DNA from: Archilochus colubris
Taxonomy: Eukaryota > Chordata > Aves > Apodiformes > Trochilidae
Length of the DNA stretch: 64,000 nucleotides
Assembly: GCA_023079485.1 (NCBI GenBank)
Contig: CM041084.1
Location: 14,010,609 to 14,074,608, forward strand
Direction: 5' to 3'
The notes beneath the pieces are model-generated. The model had not been told where the DNA came from. It was given only the letters and a program-made list of their open reading frames with translations, and searched no databases. The position numbers and the translations under genes were made by a program. Shown here one piece after another: positions 24,198-38,135 of the stretch. Each line of letters opens with the position of its first letter. The first letter of the stretch is position 1.

Positions 24198-26047
24198 GTA
24201 AGAACACAGTGTCAAAACCTGACATTCTGACTGGAGAAAACAGCATGAGGCAAGGAGGCAGTGGGGTGAAAGCTGGAAGGGGAAGGGAGGTTCTGAGCCG
24301 GGGCAGTGAGTGCATCTCATGAAAAACAAATATTGGCAACACCTGGGGCAGAGATCCCTCATTCTTGGACAAAAGTCCAGCACTTCTGTCAGTGATGGTA
24401 GCAGAGCTGCTGACCAGGTCTCTTTGTGTGGTTTATTTTCCTGGTTCTTGGTCTGCAAAAGGCTGGGCACACCTCGTCTAAGCACAGATCTGGTTTTGCA
24501 GGTGCCTGGAAATGGAGCTAAGGGAGTGCTGCCCCAAGCTCTCTCAGGCCTGCTGCTTCTCATGTCTAAATGAGCTTTCCTGTATTCGAGTGTTTGCATA
24601 ATCCAGGATTAAACTGTGGGAGCTTTACAATGTGTTTGCCCTCCAGATCTGAAAGTTTATTTTTGACCATAGCTAATAAACAGTTAATACTCACATTTGA
24701 TTAAAAGAAACCTTTACTAAGAAAAAAACCAAACCCAAAGCAAAACTCATAAACCCCTTAAATATCAGAGGGATTTTAAATATATATATATATATGTATA
24801 TATAAATAAAACATTAGTGCACTCAAGGGAACATAATATCATTTTGATCTGTTAGAAAATACATTTGTCAGCACTTAAAGAAAAATATAAGCTCTTCTGT
24901 CAGGTAACTAATGGGATTTTAAGACTGGCAAAGATGATACCACTAATTTATCTATTCATTTGAATGCATCAGTTTGAACACAACACGTTCCTCACTGCAA
25001 GATGAAATTTGTGAGATTTTTAGCTAGCAAGATCCACAGGGCTCTCAGGCCCTGCTTGGACACCAGTTCTATGGTAACCTTCCAGTAACCTCAGATACTC
25101 CCTTAGGGATATCCCTCTGGGCCTCCAAGTTCTCTGCTCTCATGGAACTCTTCTCTGTAGTTTAGCTGTCATCTTGGGACATTTTCCATAATGTAGGCAT
25201 AAAAAATGACACAATCTAAGTATAACAGGTGCCTTTCATAGGAAGAAAAGCCACCTCAAGTGAGGGTTTCATATCATTTCTAGATTCCCACATTCTGAGG
25301 CACCCTAAACACCAAAGTCAAGCCTGATGAATCACTGTCTGATGGCCTATTTTTCCCCAGTGTCCATAAAAATGACACAAGGTCACTAGCAATGACCTAG
25401 CTAACTTCTCAAATCTTTTTTGTGAGATAGTCCAGCCCATGGTAACTATGAAGTATTTGAAAGTTTCGTGCTCCTCATCAAACCACATTTCTGAGAACAA
25501 CCTTATTCTTCAAAAGTCAGTCTATACGTCTCTTTCTTGACTTATTCTTGACATTAAAACCAGTTGCAACTACAATGTCATCAAGAAACATCTCAGAAAC
25601 AAAACACAGAGAAGAAAGTTTTTTTAGAGATGGAAACTGTGTTGGATGGAAATGGTGTTCTTTGCCTTATGATTGTCTTGTGGATGAAATCCATTTTGCA
25701 CTACTGATAGAACTATTAATTACTACAAACCATTAATAAATATTTTCAGAAGTCTCATACCCTTATTCTTCCCATAACAGTTTTGGGTTCCCATCACAGC
25801 TTTGCATATGCTCAGCCACAGAGTGGGGTCCCTATCTAAGATGTGATCATTATGTCTATCTCAGACATATAATTAACAACTTCATCTGACAGAAAATTTC
25901 ATTATACGGAAGCGATTCAGAGTCATATAACTGTTACAAGCAAAAAAGAAAAGTAATCACAGAATTAACTGCTGGACAAACATTTACCTAAGAGTCTATT
26001 AACTGCTTAATCAGCAGTTCAAAAGGAATTCTCACAGCTTTAATATC
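24198..26047. other. Non-coding unique sequence
   Basis: No gene recognised. A 158-codon minus-strand frame (24123-24599) overlaps plus-strand frames and shows no domain, so it is taken as chance in a GC-richer patch. Confidence 0.5.
24781..24803. repeat. TA dinucleotide microsatellite
   Basis: (TA)n of about 11 units with one G interruption at position 24796. Confidence 0.9.
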
Positions 26048-26378
26048 AAGGAATCACAGAACTGTTTCGGTTGGAAAAGACCTCCAAGATCATCAAGTCA
26101 AACCGTAACCTAACTCTACCAACTATTAAGTCCAGTGCTTAAATCATGTTCCCAAGCACCACACCTACACGTCTTTTAAACAGCTCCAGGGCTGGCGGTT
26201 CAACCACCTCCCTTGGCAGCCTGTTCCAGTGTTTGATTGCCCTTTCAGTGAAGAAGTTTGTTCTAATATCTAATCTAAAGCTCCCATGGCACATCTTGAA
26301 TCCATTTCCACTTGTACCTTTGCTTATTATTATGGAGAAGAGACAACTCCTACCTCACTACAACCCCAATAGCTACAA
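26048..26378 (-). mobile_element. CR1 LINE 3' fragment (older copy)
   Basis: The plus strand starts with 'ggaatcacagaactgtttcg' and 'gttggaaaagacctccaag', 'atcatcaagtc' (the CR1 tail region). It then shows 'gtcttttaaacagctccagg', 'ggttcaaccacctcccttgg', 'cagcctgttccagtg', 'gtgaagaagtttgttctaat', 'atctaatctaaagctccc' and 'agacaactcctacctc'. This is the C-terminal ORF2 region plus 3' tail of a CR1 in reverse orientation. It stops abruptly at about 26378 where the next CR1 begins. Possible CR1-like words resume at 26812 ('ggtagctgttgg'), which would fit the younger copy having landed inside this one. The reading frame is broken. Confidence 0.85.
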
Positions 26379-26815
26379 TATAGAATCATAGAATCATAGA
26401 ATTGGCTGGGTTGGAAGGGACCTCAGAGATCGAGTCCAACCCTTGAACCACCGTTGCGGTTGCTAGACTATGGCACTGAGTGCCACATCCAGTCTCTTTT
26501 TAAATATCTCCAGGGACAGAGAATCCACCACTTCAGTGGGCAGCCCGTTCCAATGCTGGATCACTCTCTCTGTAAAGAAATTCTTTTTAATATCTAACCT
26601 AAACTTCCCCTGGCACAACTTAAGACCATGCCCTCTTGTCTTGTTGAAAGTCGTTTGGCAAAAGAGACCAACCCCCACCTGGCTACACCCTCCTTTCAGG
26701 GAGTTGTAGAGAGCGATGAGGTCTCCCCTGAGCCGCCTCTTCTTTAGGCTGAACAACCCCAGCTCTCTCAGCCTCTCCTCATAGGGTCTGTGCTCAAGTC
26801 CCTTCATATGGTAGC
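26379..26815 (-). mobile_element. CR1 LINE 3' fragment (younger copy)
   Basis: The 3' end is intact: the plus strand has the octamer-like tail 'agaatcatagaatcatag' (26382-26399), then 'aattggctgggttggaaggg', 'acctcagagatcgagtcc' and 'aaccc'. These are followed by the complete C-terminal ORF2 coding part in reverse orientation. It is severely 5'-truncated at ~26815, as for most CR1 copies. Low divergence and its unbroken frame make it the youngest CR1 here. The subfamily looks like a CR1-J/E type of neoavian birds, from memory. Confidence 0.92.
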
Positions 26816-26828
26816 TGTTGGATGACAA
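26463..26828 (-). pseudogene. CR1 ORF2 C-terminal remnant, frame open
   Basis: The minus-strand frame reads 121 codons to a natural stop. It contains the typical CR1 ORF2 C-terminal words '[20 protein letters not shown]', '[12 protein letters not shown]', 'GRGHGLKL'-like, '[19 protein letters not shown]', 'LPTEVVD' and '[12 protein letters not shown]'. This is the stretch after the reverse-transcriptase core. The endonuclease and the catalytic RT motifs are absent because of 5' truncation. The first ~6 residues (upstream of ~26812) are host sequence read by chance. It cannot make an active protein, and the open frame simply reflects a recent insertion. Confidence 0.88.
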
Positions 26829-29800
26829 TGTGTCTATTTTAATCCCATTTTGAAGGGGTTATGATGCTATCAGTTCCTAGAATTTCCATTAATTCGGTAT
26901 TTTTGTGGGCTTGTCAATTCTTCCAAGAAAAGTAAATATTAATGAAAAAGAAGTGTGTATGAAACAGGAAAAAGATGTTCTACAGAAATATTCAGGTAAT
27001 GTGTATGTAGTAAAGGTACCTCATTGGCACTAACGTTGACAGTTCCAGAGTTAAATGGCTTTAAGAACCCATCCCTCAGTTTCAAGCCATACAGTGCAAG
27101 CCATAGAAAAAGGAAGCACTTCTTATAAATCACAGTGTCACAAAAAGTTCAAAAATTTCTGCATTTTAGTATACAGTAAAAAGATTATTGTTAATGCATT
27201 AACTATGAAGTCTGTTTAATTCAGAGGACATGCAGAGTTTTCTTGGTTGCCTGTAGAGAGACAAAACGACCATAGACCTAGATTGTTAACTCAATAATTT
27301 TCATTACCATTCCTTTAACATGGTGTTCAGGTTTGCAGATTATATAATTATTTTCATTGGAAAGCACATTTTAACATCTGGGAGTCATCTGAAGAAATGT
27401 AATCAACTTTGGCTTTTTTTTCTGAGAGTATCTTCTGGTAATATTTAGCCCATAACTGATTGCTCGATTTACCAATTTAACCCTGACCAGCTTGTGAAAT
27501 TTATCATCTGTGGCTGTTACCACACAAATCTATTGTAGTAACAGAACTTCCTTCCAGTTCTGCCTGTATACAATGCTGTGCTTGTCTGTGGCAGGCTGCT
27601 GTATTCATGCCACTTTGCTGTGTTAGGGGGGGCTAACACTGAAAACAGGAATTTCCTATTTGTAGCAAAACCTTTCCAGGGTGAAGGTTATCTTTTGATT
27701 GTAAAAGTCTCTTCCTTTTAAACAATGGTCCAGATCCTGACATCCATGCTTGCTTTCTACATTATGTCTTGTGTTTTCTTTCTTCACTCAATCTAGTATA
27801 TGGTATTATACTGTATAATGTGACTCAGAAGAACTCTAAAAGGCCATCAGATAATATTAAAAGAATGCAAACATGATTATATACTCCTGGGGTATGATCC
27901 CAAGATTTTCTGGCCTCTCACTGCTTCCTACATTTTGCACTGCTGATGCCCTAACAACTATATTTTTCAATACTATGGTAGGCAAAAATCAAGATGCATG
28001 GAAATTGGTGTCAGCTTTGTCTTATTCTCACTTTCATTGCCCTCAGCCTTGTTAGAGTGAGCCAGGAGGTCGAAGAGGGGATGGAGGAAAAGGCCAGAAA
28101 GAACACTATAGTAATAGAAAGGGCAATATATGTCTTTTAAATAAGGTCTAGGAAAGGTCAAATAGTAAAGAGGTGAGAAAAAAAATAACAAAATAAAAGG
28201 GCAGGTGCAAGTGAGACAGCCATTAAATCAGAAGTAAAATCAAATTGGGGAATAAATCAAATGATAGAGTCCAGACAGAAGAAAAGGTTGCAGACCCTAA
28301 AAGTGCTGGAAGGAAGACTACATCAGCAAAGACATGACAAATCAGGATTTACACACTTCTAGTGAAAGAATACTCAACAGAGCACATCTTATAGTGGATA
28401 GAGATCCAATTGGGGATTTATCTTCTGTGTGTATAGTGAGTCTACAGAAGTAAGATCAAAATTAATTTGTTGTTTGATTCAGAAGGACCAGCTCCAATTT
28501 CTTAAATACTGAGTCTACTGATGGTGGAGGAAAGCACCATCCTCCACCCCAGACAGAGATCCTGTACTGATAATAATACCAAATGTTCATGACCAAATCA
28601 TTAAGGGGAGAGTTGAGGGAGTTCCCCAGACATAAATCATTGCATAGTTAAGCAGAAATTGAGTCCCCCTTCCTGCCACGTTAATACCACAGATACTCTG
28701 GAATATGATTTAATCTGTTTTGACCCCAGGCTTTTGTAAAGATAAATTTCTGCACATTTTTTGAGAGATCTCATTTACTTGAAGTAAAAAAACCTGTGGC
28801 GGTTGTACACATGGAAGATGGATGGTTTTTCTGTTGTCTGATCCACAGAGCAGTTGTGCTGTAACCATGCATATTATTGCCCCTGTAATTGCATCCATCC
28901 TACCTCCTGGAAAAACAAACAAATGGACTCCCAAACTCACTTAAAACTAGATAAACAACTGTTCTTTGGCAATGTGACAGGTACTTATTGCCTGTGAGTA
29001 GCCCGTAACAGATAGGAAGGACAAGGATTACAGTGGATTTGTAAACCATAAATTGTAGAAATCCACTCAGTCTCAAAGCCAGACTCTTCCCTTAACTTTG
29101 CTTGAGTTATGCCAGGGATAAACCTGTCATTCTGTTGAAACTCAGTGAAACTTTGTGCGGCCTCTTTTTAGTTTGTTAGATGTTCACGTGTTATAAAAGC
29201 TAAAGCTTCAGCAAATCTAAGTTAGCTTAGTAACTTTTTTCCTCACAATTTGTAGAAGGATGAAATGGTGCATTTCTGAGTTCTGCTTTCTGTATACAGA
29301 TTAAATTCATTAGAAAAAAATGAAAATGCTCCAGAAAGATGATTTTATACATGTTGATTTTTTGCAGCACCTGGAAACAATGTTGTCTTTTAAAAAAAAA
29401 AAAATCTATATAGATATGTATTCATTTTGCTTTTGCCCATAATAACTGAAAGTATAACTGAAAGTGTAAAGCAATTAATCAAAACTAGCTGAAAAAAACC
29501 AACCACCCCAACAACCAAAAACTCAGCGGATTAGCTAACGTTCTAAACACTGAGTTACTTCATGGGTACAGTAATTCAGCATTAGAGCAGATGTGACATC
29601 ATTCATCCTAATTTACTTGGCCCACATGGATTTTGAATGTAGTGTCTGTCTACTAGGGACACACCACCCGGCTGAGCAGTGCCTTGCTGTAGGGCTATCC
29701 TGGATACATGTGCGTTATCTGCTAACTCCAATTGGGAAGTGTGTAGGAGCAGATGTAATGTTTGCTACAACATACTCAGAAGTCAGCAAGCTCTAATTGT

Positions 29801-32800
29801 TCTACCATAGCACATAACTGATGCCCAGGTGGTGCTCTGATCTTTCAGACTTTATCTCTGAATGAGAATGTGTCCACACAAGAGTTGAAAGCAATTTAGG
29901 TCACAGAGAAATGTTCATCACAGGCGACTCTGACAACTCTTTGCTGCTCTTCATCTGCAAGATGAAAAGTTTAAGTGTGCTTCTAATTCAGTTCCAAGTA
30001 ATTCAGGAATGAAAACATTGCAGGTTCACCAGAGCTTTACATCCTGCACAACCTTGTAATAATCAGCCCAAAAGCACTTTATAAACTTGAAAACCAATAT
30101 TTTTCTGAGTAAATCTGAAGGAACACACTTACCGTGAAGTCTATAATGAAATGTAGTGAAGTGAGAGTTTAAAATTAACTTCCTCCTGCACTGTGTCCCC
30201 ATAAGACAGAAGCATTCTGACCAGGGCTGCCCTGAACTTCAGAAACTCAGCAATGTTCTGGGTTGCAACAAAACTTACAGTCTGTTTCGGTCTCTGCACC
30301 AAAACCTTTCTTTCTGTAATCTTTGTTAAACCTGTGTTCCATGCACTTCTCAAGGGTGTCTCAGTACTTCAGGCTCTGACTTCCCTTGCTCATTAGCCCC
30401 TTGGGCACATCCTGTGCTCCAGAAACATTTTCTGCCTGTGCATCACCATGCTCTGCTGTTTCCCCTGTGCACAGTCTCTCTCTTCCAGATTCCTTCAGGC
30501 CCAGAGTGAAAGAAGCAAAGAAGCTTCTGGTGCACTACTTCCTGAAAGAAATCTAACATGCCTTAACATACAGTTCCCATGAAGAGCAACAGAAGTCCTC
30601 ACAGTAAGCTCATGTCACAGAAGGAGAACGTAATAAGCTCTTCTCACCAACTATGGTCCAGTAGTATCCTGATTCAACTATAAGGCCTGATTACAATCCA
30701 TCTTTAATGCCTGTTGCTTTTCAGGACCTCATCTCCTATATGTGCACTCAGCACTTTGGGAAGGCTCCTGCTCCTCTCCACTTGTGGCCACACAGCCTGC
30801 GATCAGTTTCACCCTCCAGATCAAGGTCAGGCCTGGAAACCCTTAGTTTAGTGCTCCTTGAAGCAGATGCTTATGGGAGGATGACATTCCTGAAAGTAAG
30901 GCAACCCATCTCATATCTGCATTCCGAGGGGTTAGATAGACTTCATATCACACTTGCCTTGGGCAGGATGGTTACTTCTGGCTACTTAATGGCTCCCATC
31001 AGCTGGGAGCCATTTGGATTTGCAGCATCTGTACTGCTACCTTCAAAAGAGGATCTCTGTGGCTTTGGACAATTTGTGTCTAACTTTACTGTATGTGTCC
31101 CAATAAACAAGCATTGTTTTTGAGCTTAACATCCTTAGCAGTGATGAACATAAAATACAGCAGATGGAAACACAGCAGCGGCATGAAAGAAGCATAAGAA
31201 ACTCTCCTGGAAAATCATGTCTTCTGAGTTTGATAAGGGACAAGTGGGACTATAGACACCTAATGGGACTAGAAGAGGCAGAGTCAAAATAGTAAGATGA
31301 AGGCAGAAATGGAACACATGGGAAAGAGATGTCATATGGATATGACAATGCCAGGGCACAAAGAGAAAGCAAGGGCAGCTTTTCTTCCCCAGATGCAAAA
31401 TGGTTACAACCAAGAGTAGATTTAATGACTAAATGGCCAAAAGCAACAGCATCTTTTCTCTTTTTTCTACTTTTCATGGTCTGTGTGACAATAGTTTATT
31501 CTTCTAAGTCACAGAAAGTCAAGTTTACATTCATTCCTGTTCCTGGAAGGCAAACAGAAATGAATAATGATGCTTTCCAGAAGCAGAGCGGTGGTGCAGA
31601 CCTAGTTCTGAAATGGATCCAGTTTCTTGGGAAAAATATCTAACAATTCACTTAGGTGTCAGTCCTTGATGTTTCATTGTTTTGAACTGATAGTTTAACA
31701 ACAAATAGTTATTTCTTCTTGTAGAAATGTTGGTGGGTACAAATCATTTCACACAAAGGGGTTACTCTCCTTCGCTTGTCTTTCCTTTCCTGTGAAACAC
31801 TTAACACAGTTATTTGGAAAAATCTCAGCTATGTGCTGTATTTGAATACAAAGAAGGAGTGTTGTGACAGCTAGCAGGGGATATAGCAAAGTGCCTAGTG
31901 TGGGTTTTTTGCTTTATGTTGCTTCTTTTGATCCTTCTACAGAGTATGTACAAAGACAGATGCTGTAGACTGAATAATGCATCTTGAGCATATTAAATGT
32001 ATCCTGCATATTCAATACTGAAAATAAATATCAGATTCTCATACTATTGTGTATTGTTCAATAAATTTGGCCCATTGTGTGCCATTTCTCTGGCATAGTT
32101 TTTCTTTTCTCTCTTTTGCCATTTAACATTTTAGTTGCATCATTTCTTTCTTTTTAATTTTAAGATATTACAACCATTCCAGTATTGTTCAGATGGAAAC
32201 AGAACTTCTCTTCTTGTGAAGGCCCCAGGTGAACTCTGAAATAAATGAAATACAGTTGCTGTCTGATATTTACTTGGACCTGAAACTTCATATCATTCAC
32301 AGCATAACAGACTTTATTTTATAATGAGGAGGCCAAAGCCATGGTTGGCATAAACTCCACTAAACTCATTGGAGTTGAACTGCTTTGCTGAGTTGCCTTG
32401 TGAACCTGGATATTTTATGTGGATGTGCTGTAGTCCTTGGAGTGAAAATATCAATGTCTTTCAATAAAGCACAACTTTAAATATATCCCCAAACTCCTTT
32501 AATTCCTCTAGGGGGGCTATATTAGCTTTATTAATAAATAGGGAGGGTCTTTTCTCCAATATGCTTCATTAGTCTATGCTGGTAGAGAGGCCGTTCTTTG
32601 AGTCTATTTCAATTGTAAAATTGGAAGCATCTCTGTGACATAACCACTTTATGAGGGTATTTGAAACTGCAACTGAACTTCTGGGAATGAGATCACATCA
32701 TAGGCATTGACCTATGTGGTTATTTCAATGTTCAAAATACATGGGGGAAATCACTTTTGAGAATTACTTTGTTGTTTTAAATATGTTTCTGTGCTGCACA

Positions 32801-35800
32801 TCCCGCCCACTTCCAAATTCCAACCTGACCTTCAGGCTCTCTTGGACTCTCTTCCTTCCCCTCCTCTCAGCCAAGGTTAACTTTAACTCACACGTATCTT
32901 TGATTTTCCAGTTCCCAAATAAAAGCTGCTTCCCCAGGGACCATTAAATATGCATGTGTGCATCAGTCTAGCACCAGGGTCTCCCATTTAACATTTTAAC
33001 TTCAATTCATGCTCATATGTCATCATCATCTTAAACTTCTGCCTATTGTAGCCATGTCTTTACCATTGAATAAGGTTCAAGTGCTCATCCACATCTGTTG
33101 ATATTATTTAATTTCTAGGTTGCTTCTGCCACAGCAGTCACGACTCATGCAGGTGGCACAGTATAGGACAGAGATGGTTCCCAGTGGGCACCAAGGGTCA
33201 AACAACAATTTCAAGAAGGATTGAGTTCTGCTATGTCCACACAAACTGCCATGTGCCCCTTACTCTCCTGACCCATTTAATATATTAGCAGAGATAATAA
33301 CAGATCTGTAAAATGTAGGGGGTCTGATTACAATATTCGTGTTCTGACTGAGAAATTATAACCTGGAGTGAGACTACCCCTTAAAAAACCACTGTATTTA
33401 CTGAGATGAGAACTGGGATTTCAGCTGTAGGCTGCACATGCTATGGTGAAGACTGGCCTTTCCCCTGCTTTTAGTAAATTGTTAATCAAATAAGTACTGA
33501 TATAATAGATGATAAATAATCCTATTTTAAGTCTTAATTAAAATTACATTTCACCTTTGGAAGAAAGGTTATACCTTCATGTTGTTTATTCTGGCTTTTT
33601 GACACACACTTACTGTATATGAAAATATAACTCCAGGTGATTATCATACAAGAAATTGATGGATTTTAGAAAATAAGTTTTTCATTAGGAGGAAGAAATC
33701 ATAGCTCAGTTTATTAAATATTCTAAAAATGTATAGCTAGCAATAGATGAAGCCAAATCACAAGCTGAACTGGAAAAGTTCTGTTTGGATGATTCAGTAT
33801 TTCAGAAAAATCTCTGCATTGTTTGCATCTGTGCTCCAGATACACGGATTTTACAGAGATGTATCCTAGGAATCAGAGGAAGCACCTATACCAAAGTAAC
33901 AACTTTTAAAACTATGTAGCTTTTACATATCTTGAACACATATTTATAAACTTTGATTAATACTAATTCATTTAACAGCATCTGTTCTTTAAACAAGCAA
34001 GAAACCTTAGATTATTACATGAGAGCATCTTTCTGCATTCCCCTTAATCCCCAACACATGTAGACTATAAGAAGACTACTGAATGTGGAGAACTAGGTAA
34101 TAATTATAATAACTATTCAGTTATTGATCTTCAAAAAATACTCTTATGCTTGTGTAAGTTATTTGTTCATGTGGACTGCTAGCAGCTCTTTGTATGTATG
34201 TTTCTGCTATGTAAAGCAAGTCTTACTCATTTATTCAACAATCTGCAAATTTAACGTGATTTGGCTGATGATTTCCCTGCCAAATTCAGAGAGACAATTG
34301 TATTTAACTCCTAACCTCATTTTAATATCCTATTTAAAAGTCTAATCGGACCATCACTATTTTGCCTTTGATTTGTTGTATCTTTGTGTGTTGTCTTGGA
34401 GATTTTTGTCTTGCTTCCTTCTACATCTATTGATATTTATAACAGGGACAACATACTCCTAGGGGCATAAAAAGTAGAGAACTGCACTTTGGTGTGATGT
34501 AATTCAGGTTATGAAAGATCTAAGGAGGACACTTTGCTTCTATAACATGGAGATCCTATATTAATAACAACATTAAAATAAAACAAGCAGATAGAGCTGG
34601 GGTGCATGTTGTGGCAATCATGTTCATTGAATTAGTCATGGAACTTCAGGTTCAAAGAAATGAATGCTAGCCCAAAGCCAGCTCTTTGAAGTTTTACAGA
34701 AAAAATAAATATGTTAACATCTGCAAATAATCCCATATAGCAGCAAGAAAAATACATAGATTAATAGTAAAAAATGGTGACTCTATATGCATTCTCAAGA
34801 AGGCAGCTTGAATGTAAAATACTAAAATGCATCTTGTAAAACAGGTCTGCCTTTGGTGGGTACTGAGATGGCATATTGGTTGACAAACTGCTGCTGTAAA
34901 AAGACTGTAGGATTTAATACAGGATTTCTCAAATTTGCAGTTACAAGAGCATAATCATGTCACATGTGATGGGGCCCCTTTATAAACAAAATTATTCTGA
35001 TGCTAGTAAAAATGCTAGGTTTTGCCCATCTAACCACAAAATTAGTGATGAGCACAGAAAACAGTGATTTTTTCCAGTTTCGTTCCTTGTCAGTGTTGTA
35101 GCAGCAGTCATGGAAAACAAAAAAATCCAGAGAATTGTAAGCAAACTGCTTCAGTAGGGCTGTATTCTCTTTGCAGTTTATTACTGAGATGATCCAACAA
35201 CCATGCTTTACCTCAGTAACAAGAGCAAGGCATCTATTTTCCCATGCACAGACTGAGGAATGCCATATTTTATTTCCAAATTAGAGGAAATGTCACTCAA
35301 TGCTCATATTTAAAATGGGAAGGAAGGAAAGCAATCCCTTCATGCAGTTTAAAGGGGAAAAAAAAGTTAAATCTGTTAAATATCCACTGACATTTATACA
35401 AACTTAAAGCAGAGCATGCATCACATCTTGGATTACCACTGTTCATATATCATATCAGGTAACATACATTGGTTTTCAGACTGAAATATTTTGATTTTCT
35501 GTATGGTAAACAATTTCATTAGCCTGTTTATTACACACAAGGTCAAGACCCTGGCTCCTATAGCCAGGTAGTCAGGACACAAAGATGTCCTGTGTGCTGC
35601 CTGTAAGCCTACTGAAACATCCCATAGTTAGTACCAGGGTAAAGCTAGATATACTGTATTTATATGGGCATTCCTGCCTCCTATAGGAATCTTGGAAATT
35701 ATTTAGCCATCTGCTCTGCATATCACTCAGTCCAAAAATAAATACTTTGGACAGCATATAAAGGAGATCTCTCTTGTTTTCTCTCACACACACATTCAAA

Positions 35801-37924
35801 ACTAATCTTGAATTTGAGGTCTTTCATTAAAAATTATAGTCCAGGCTATAGTCCCTACTGGGAAGCAACATAAAACGTTACCTATAAAAGTGATTAAAGT
35901 GTTGGTATCTGTGTGTACTTCTGACCAGCTGCTCTGTATTGATGTATATCCCTGTTCTGGCTCCATTATAGAAAGAGACAGCACAGAATGAGCTAACTGG
36001 CAGAAATCTCTGAGTATCTTCCTTTGAGATCAGCAGGAATTTTAGCAGAGCTTTCTTTCTTCTCTCCCTGTCTGGAGAAAATCCTGGCATGCTTGAACCT
36101 TATGGATGCTTTTTTCAGTGCTGGAATCTGCTGGATGTTTTGTAGGTGCTCAGGAGCATCCCAGGGAAACCAGGTTTCTCAACCAGCTGCTGCTGGCTGT
36201 CCTGGCACTACCACCTGCTTAAGATCCTTCAGAGAATTTGAACTCTATTCGCTTTCTAAAAAAACCATACTTGATTACCTTTTTAAAATCTTAACACTTT
36301 GCTTTCAAATATTTTTCTCACCAGCTGTTGTCTGATCAACAAAGTGCTGATCCCTGTCAGCAGTCACAGGTCTTTAGCTGGACAATAAAGTCTTTGCAGT
36401 GTTCCTGCTGTGTGCCACCACTGGAGTTGGAGGCCAAACAGCTTCATCCATGTAGACTTATCCTTCCACAGAGAGCAAATAAAACAGTCACAGTAGATTA
36501 TATTAGCTGCCTGTCTGAGTTGCTTTAACACATCCAAATAACTGTCCTACTTTTCCTACTTTTCACACAAGTCAGCAGCCTACCTGAGTTTCATTACCTG
36601 TATCAATCTTAGCACTATTTAAATAAAAGGAAGAGCTTTAAAATGTGAGAGAACAAGCCTATATATTTTCCCATGGGGCACCTCTGAGCACAATAGTAGC
36701 TGTGCTTCAATATTTTTTCTGCATCTCTTTCAAACTAACCACATCCAGACTGTGGACATGCCAGGAAATGCCATTCTGGGACTAATTTACTGGTACTGAA
36801 AATGTTATTTCCAAAACTGTCACTTTCCAAAGGAATCTGAGTATCCACAAGTATTTCAGCTGTGGGGATCCATTTTCTGACATTTGGGATCCATGTGCAC
36901 TCCAGTCCAGCTGGAACCAAATGGGCCCCATCCATCTGTAATCTCCCTGAAACTGTCCAGGACTGTCAAGAAAATTGCACTATGACTGCACTGGAACTCG
37001 TGTTGGAGTTGGCTGGTATGGTTCAATGCTTTGTGTGGAAAGGGATTTAAATTAGATCATTTCACTACCCTTTTGGTAAATTCTGTTGGGAAACAGCTGG
37101 AGGCAATGATTTCATTGCCTTATTATTAGTTGTATTATAGGACACAATAGAAGCAGAAAAGAATAGGGGTTGTGTCAGAATTTTATGTAAAATTGTTCTC
37201 TACCGCCCAGGCATCAGCACTGGGTCAACAAAACACTGATCGGACCTGAATCCCATAGGCAGGCTAAAAATGGCAGGACACATCAAATGGGGCTCCACTG
37301 GGGCTGTTCTTGGCTTGGTATTTTCATTAACAGATGATGGAATAGAGATTATACAGATGACGGAAACCCAGAAGGGACTGCAAGAATATTTACTGTGGGG
37401 CAGCCTTTGAATGCAAAACAGTCTTGACAAGCTGGAGGCCAGTGTGTTATTCATCTGGAGGAAGTGCTATGCAGTACACCCAGCAGAGCTGATAATCTCC
37501 ACAAATACATAACGTAGACCAGGCAGTGCAGTACAGCAGGAGATTACACTGGATCAGCATGTGAACATAAGTCAGTAATTTCAGTCTGTTGTCAAGTGTT
37601 CTACTTCTTTGTGGGGTTATACAAGAAAGCATAGCTGGAAAGACAAGCGAATCTGTCATTCTGCTCCACACAGCACTCAGAAGACTTTCCAGGCTGGGGC
37701 AGTTTAACAAGGATGGTGAGCAAAGGGAGAGACTCCAGAGGAAAAGAACCAAGCATGATCACAAGTCCAGTAAATCCAGCTGTCTGGGTTGACAAAAGGA
37801 ACAGATATACCTCATGTGAGTAAGAGATAATGGAGGAGAAAACAATCACAGTCACTTAGGGATGTAAAATGCTAATGTTGGGAGAAATTAATATAGTCTT
37901 GTGCTTTGGACATAAGGAAATAGG
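26829..37924. other. Non-coding unique sequence
   Basis: About 11 kb without a recognisable gene or clear repeat family. The longest plus-strand frame (30707-31123, 138 codons) has no recognisable domain. Short A/T runs occur (e.g. 29389-29403). A CR1-tail-like 40-bp string near 35690-35735 is too short to call. Confidence 0.5.
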
Positions 37925-38135
37925 TGGAATTACTACAAGGAAAAATTGGACTAGACATTTGGAAAAAATCCCAAATTGTACCAAAAAAGAAACAGCTAAT
38001 CTGCTGAGGCAGTGAAATGTCCAGCTCTACAGATCTTTAAGAAGAAGGGTAAGAAACAGCTTTCAGATAGGAAACAGTTAGAAATGATTCCTGCTTTGGG
38101 AGCCTCTAAATTTCTTATCCTTCCATGCTGGATTG
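37925..38135 (+). mobile_element. Ancient L3/CR1-type LINE 3' relic
   Basis: On the plus strand the order 'ggactagacatttgg', 'aaaaaatccc', 'gaggcagtgaaatgtccag', 'gatctttaagaagaaggg', 'cagatagg', 'gaaatgattcctgctttggg' and 'cctctaaatttcttatcctt' follows the 3' end of ancient L3/CR1-like LINEs. The consensus pattern is TTGGATATTAGG AAAAACTT .. GTGGAGTCTCC .. GAGGTCTTTAAGAACAGG .. GATTTAATCCTGCCTTGGGCAG .. GACCTCTTGAGGTCCCTTCCA. It is heavily decayed and has no open frame. It is in the opposite orientation to the window's other CR1 copies. Confidence 0.6.

Noticed and set aside
24123..24599. 158-codon minus-strand frame
   Set aside because: It overlaps plus-strand frames of similar length, and its peptide is low-complexity and unlike any known family.
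30707..31123. 138-codon plus-strand frame
   Set aside because: No recognisable domain and no supporting splice or promoter signals.
35690..35735. CR1-tail-like string 'ggaatcttggaaattattta'
   Set aside because: Short, with no ATTCTATG-type tail and no body sequence; too weak to call.
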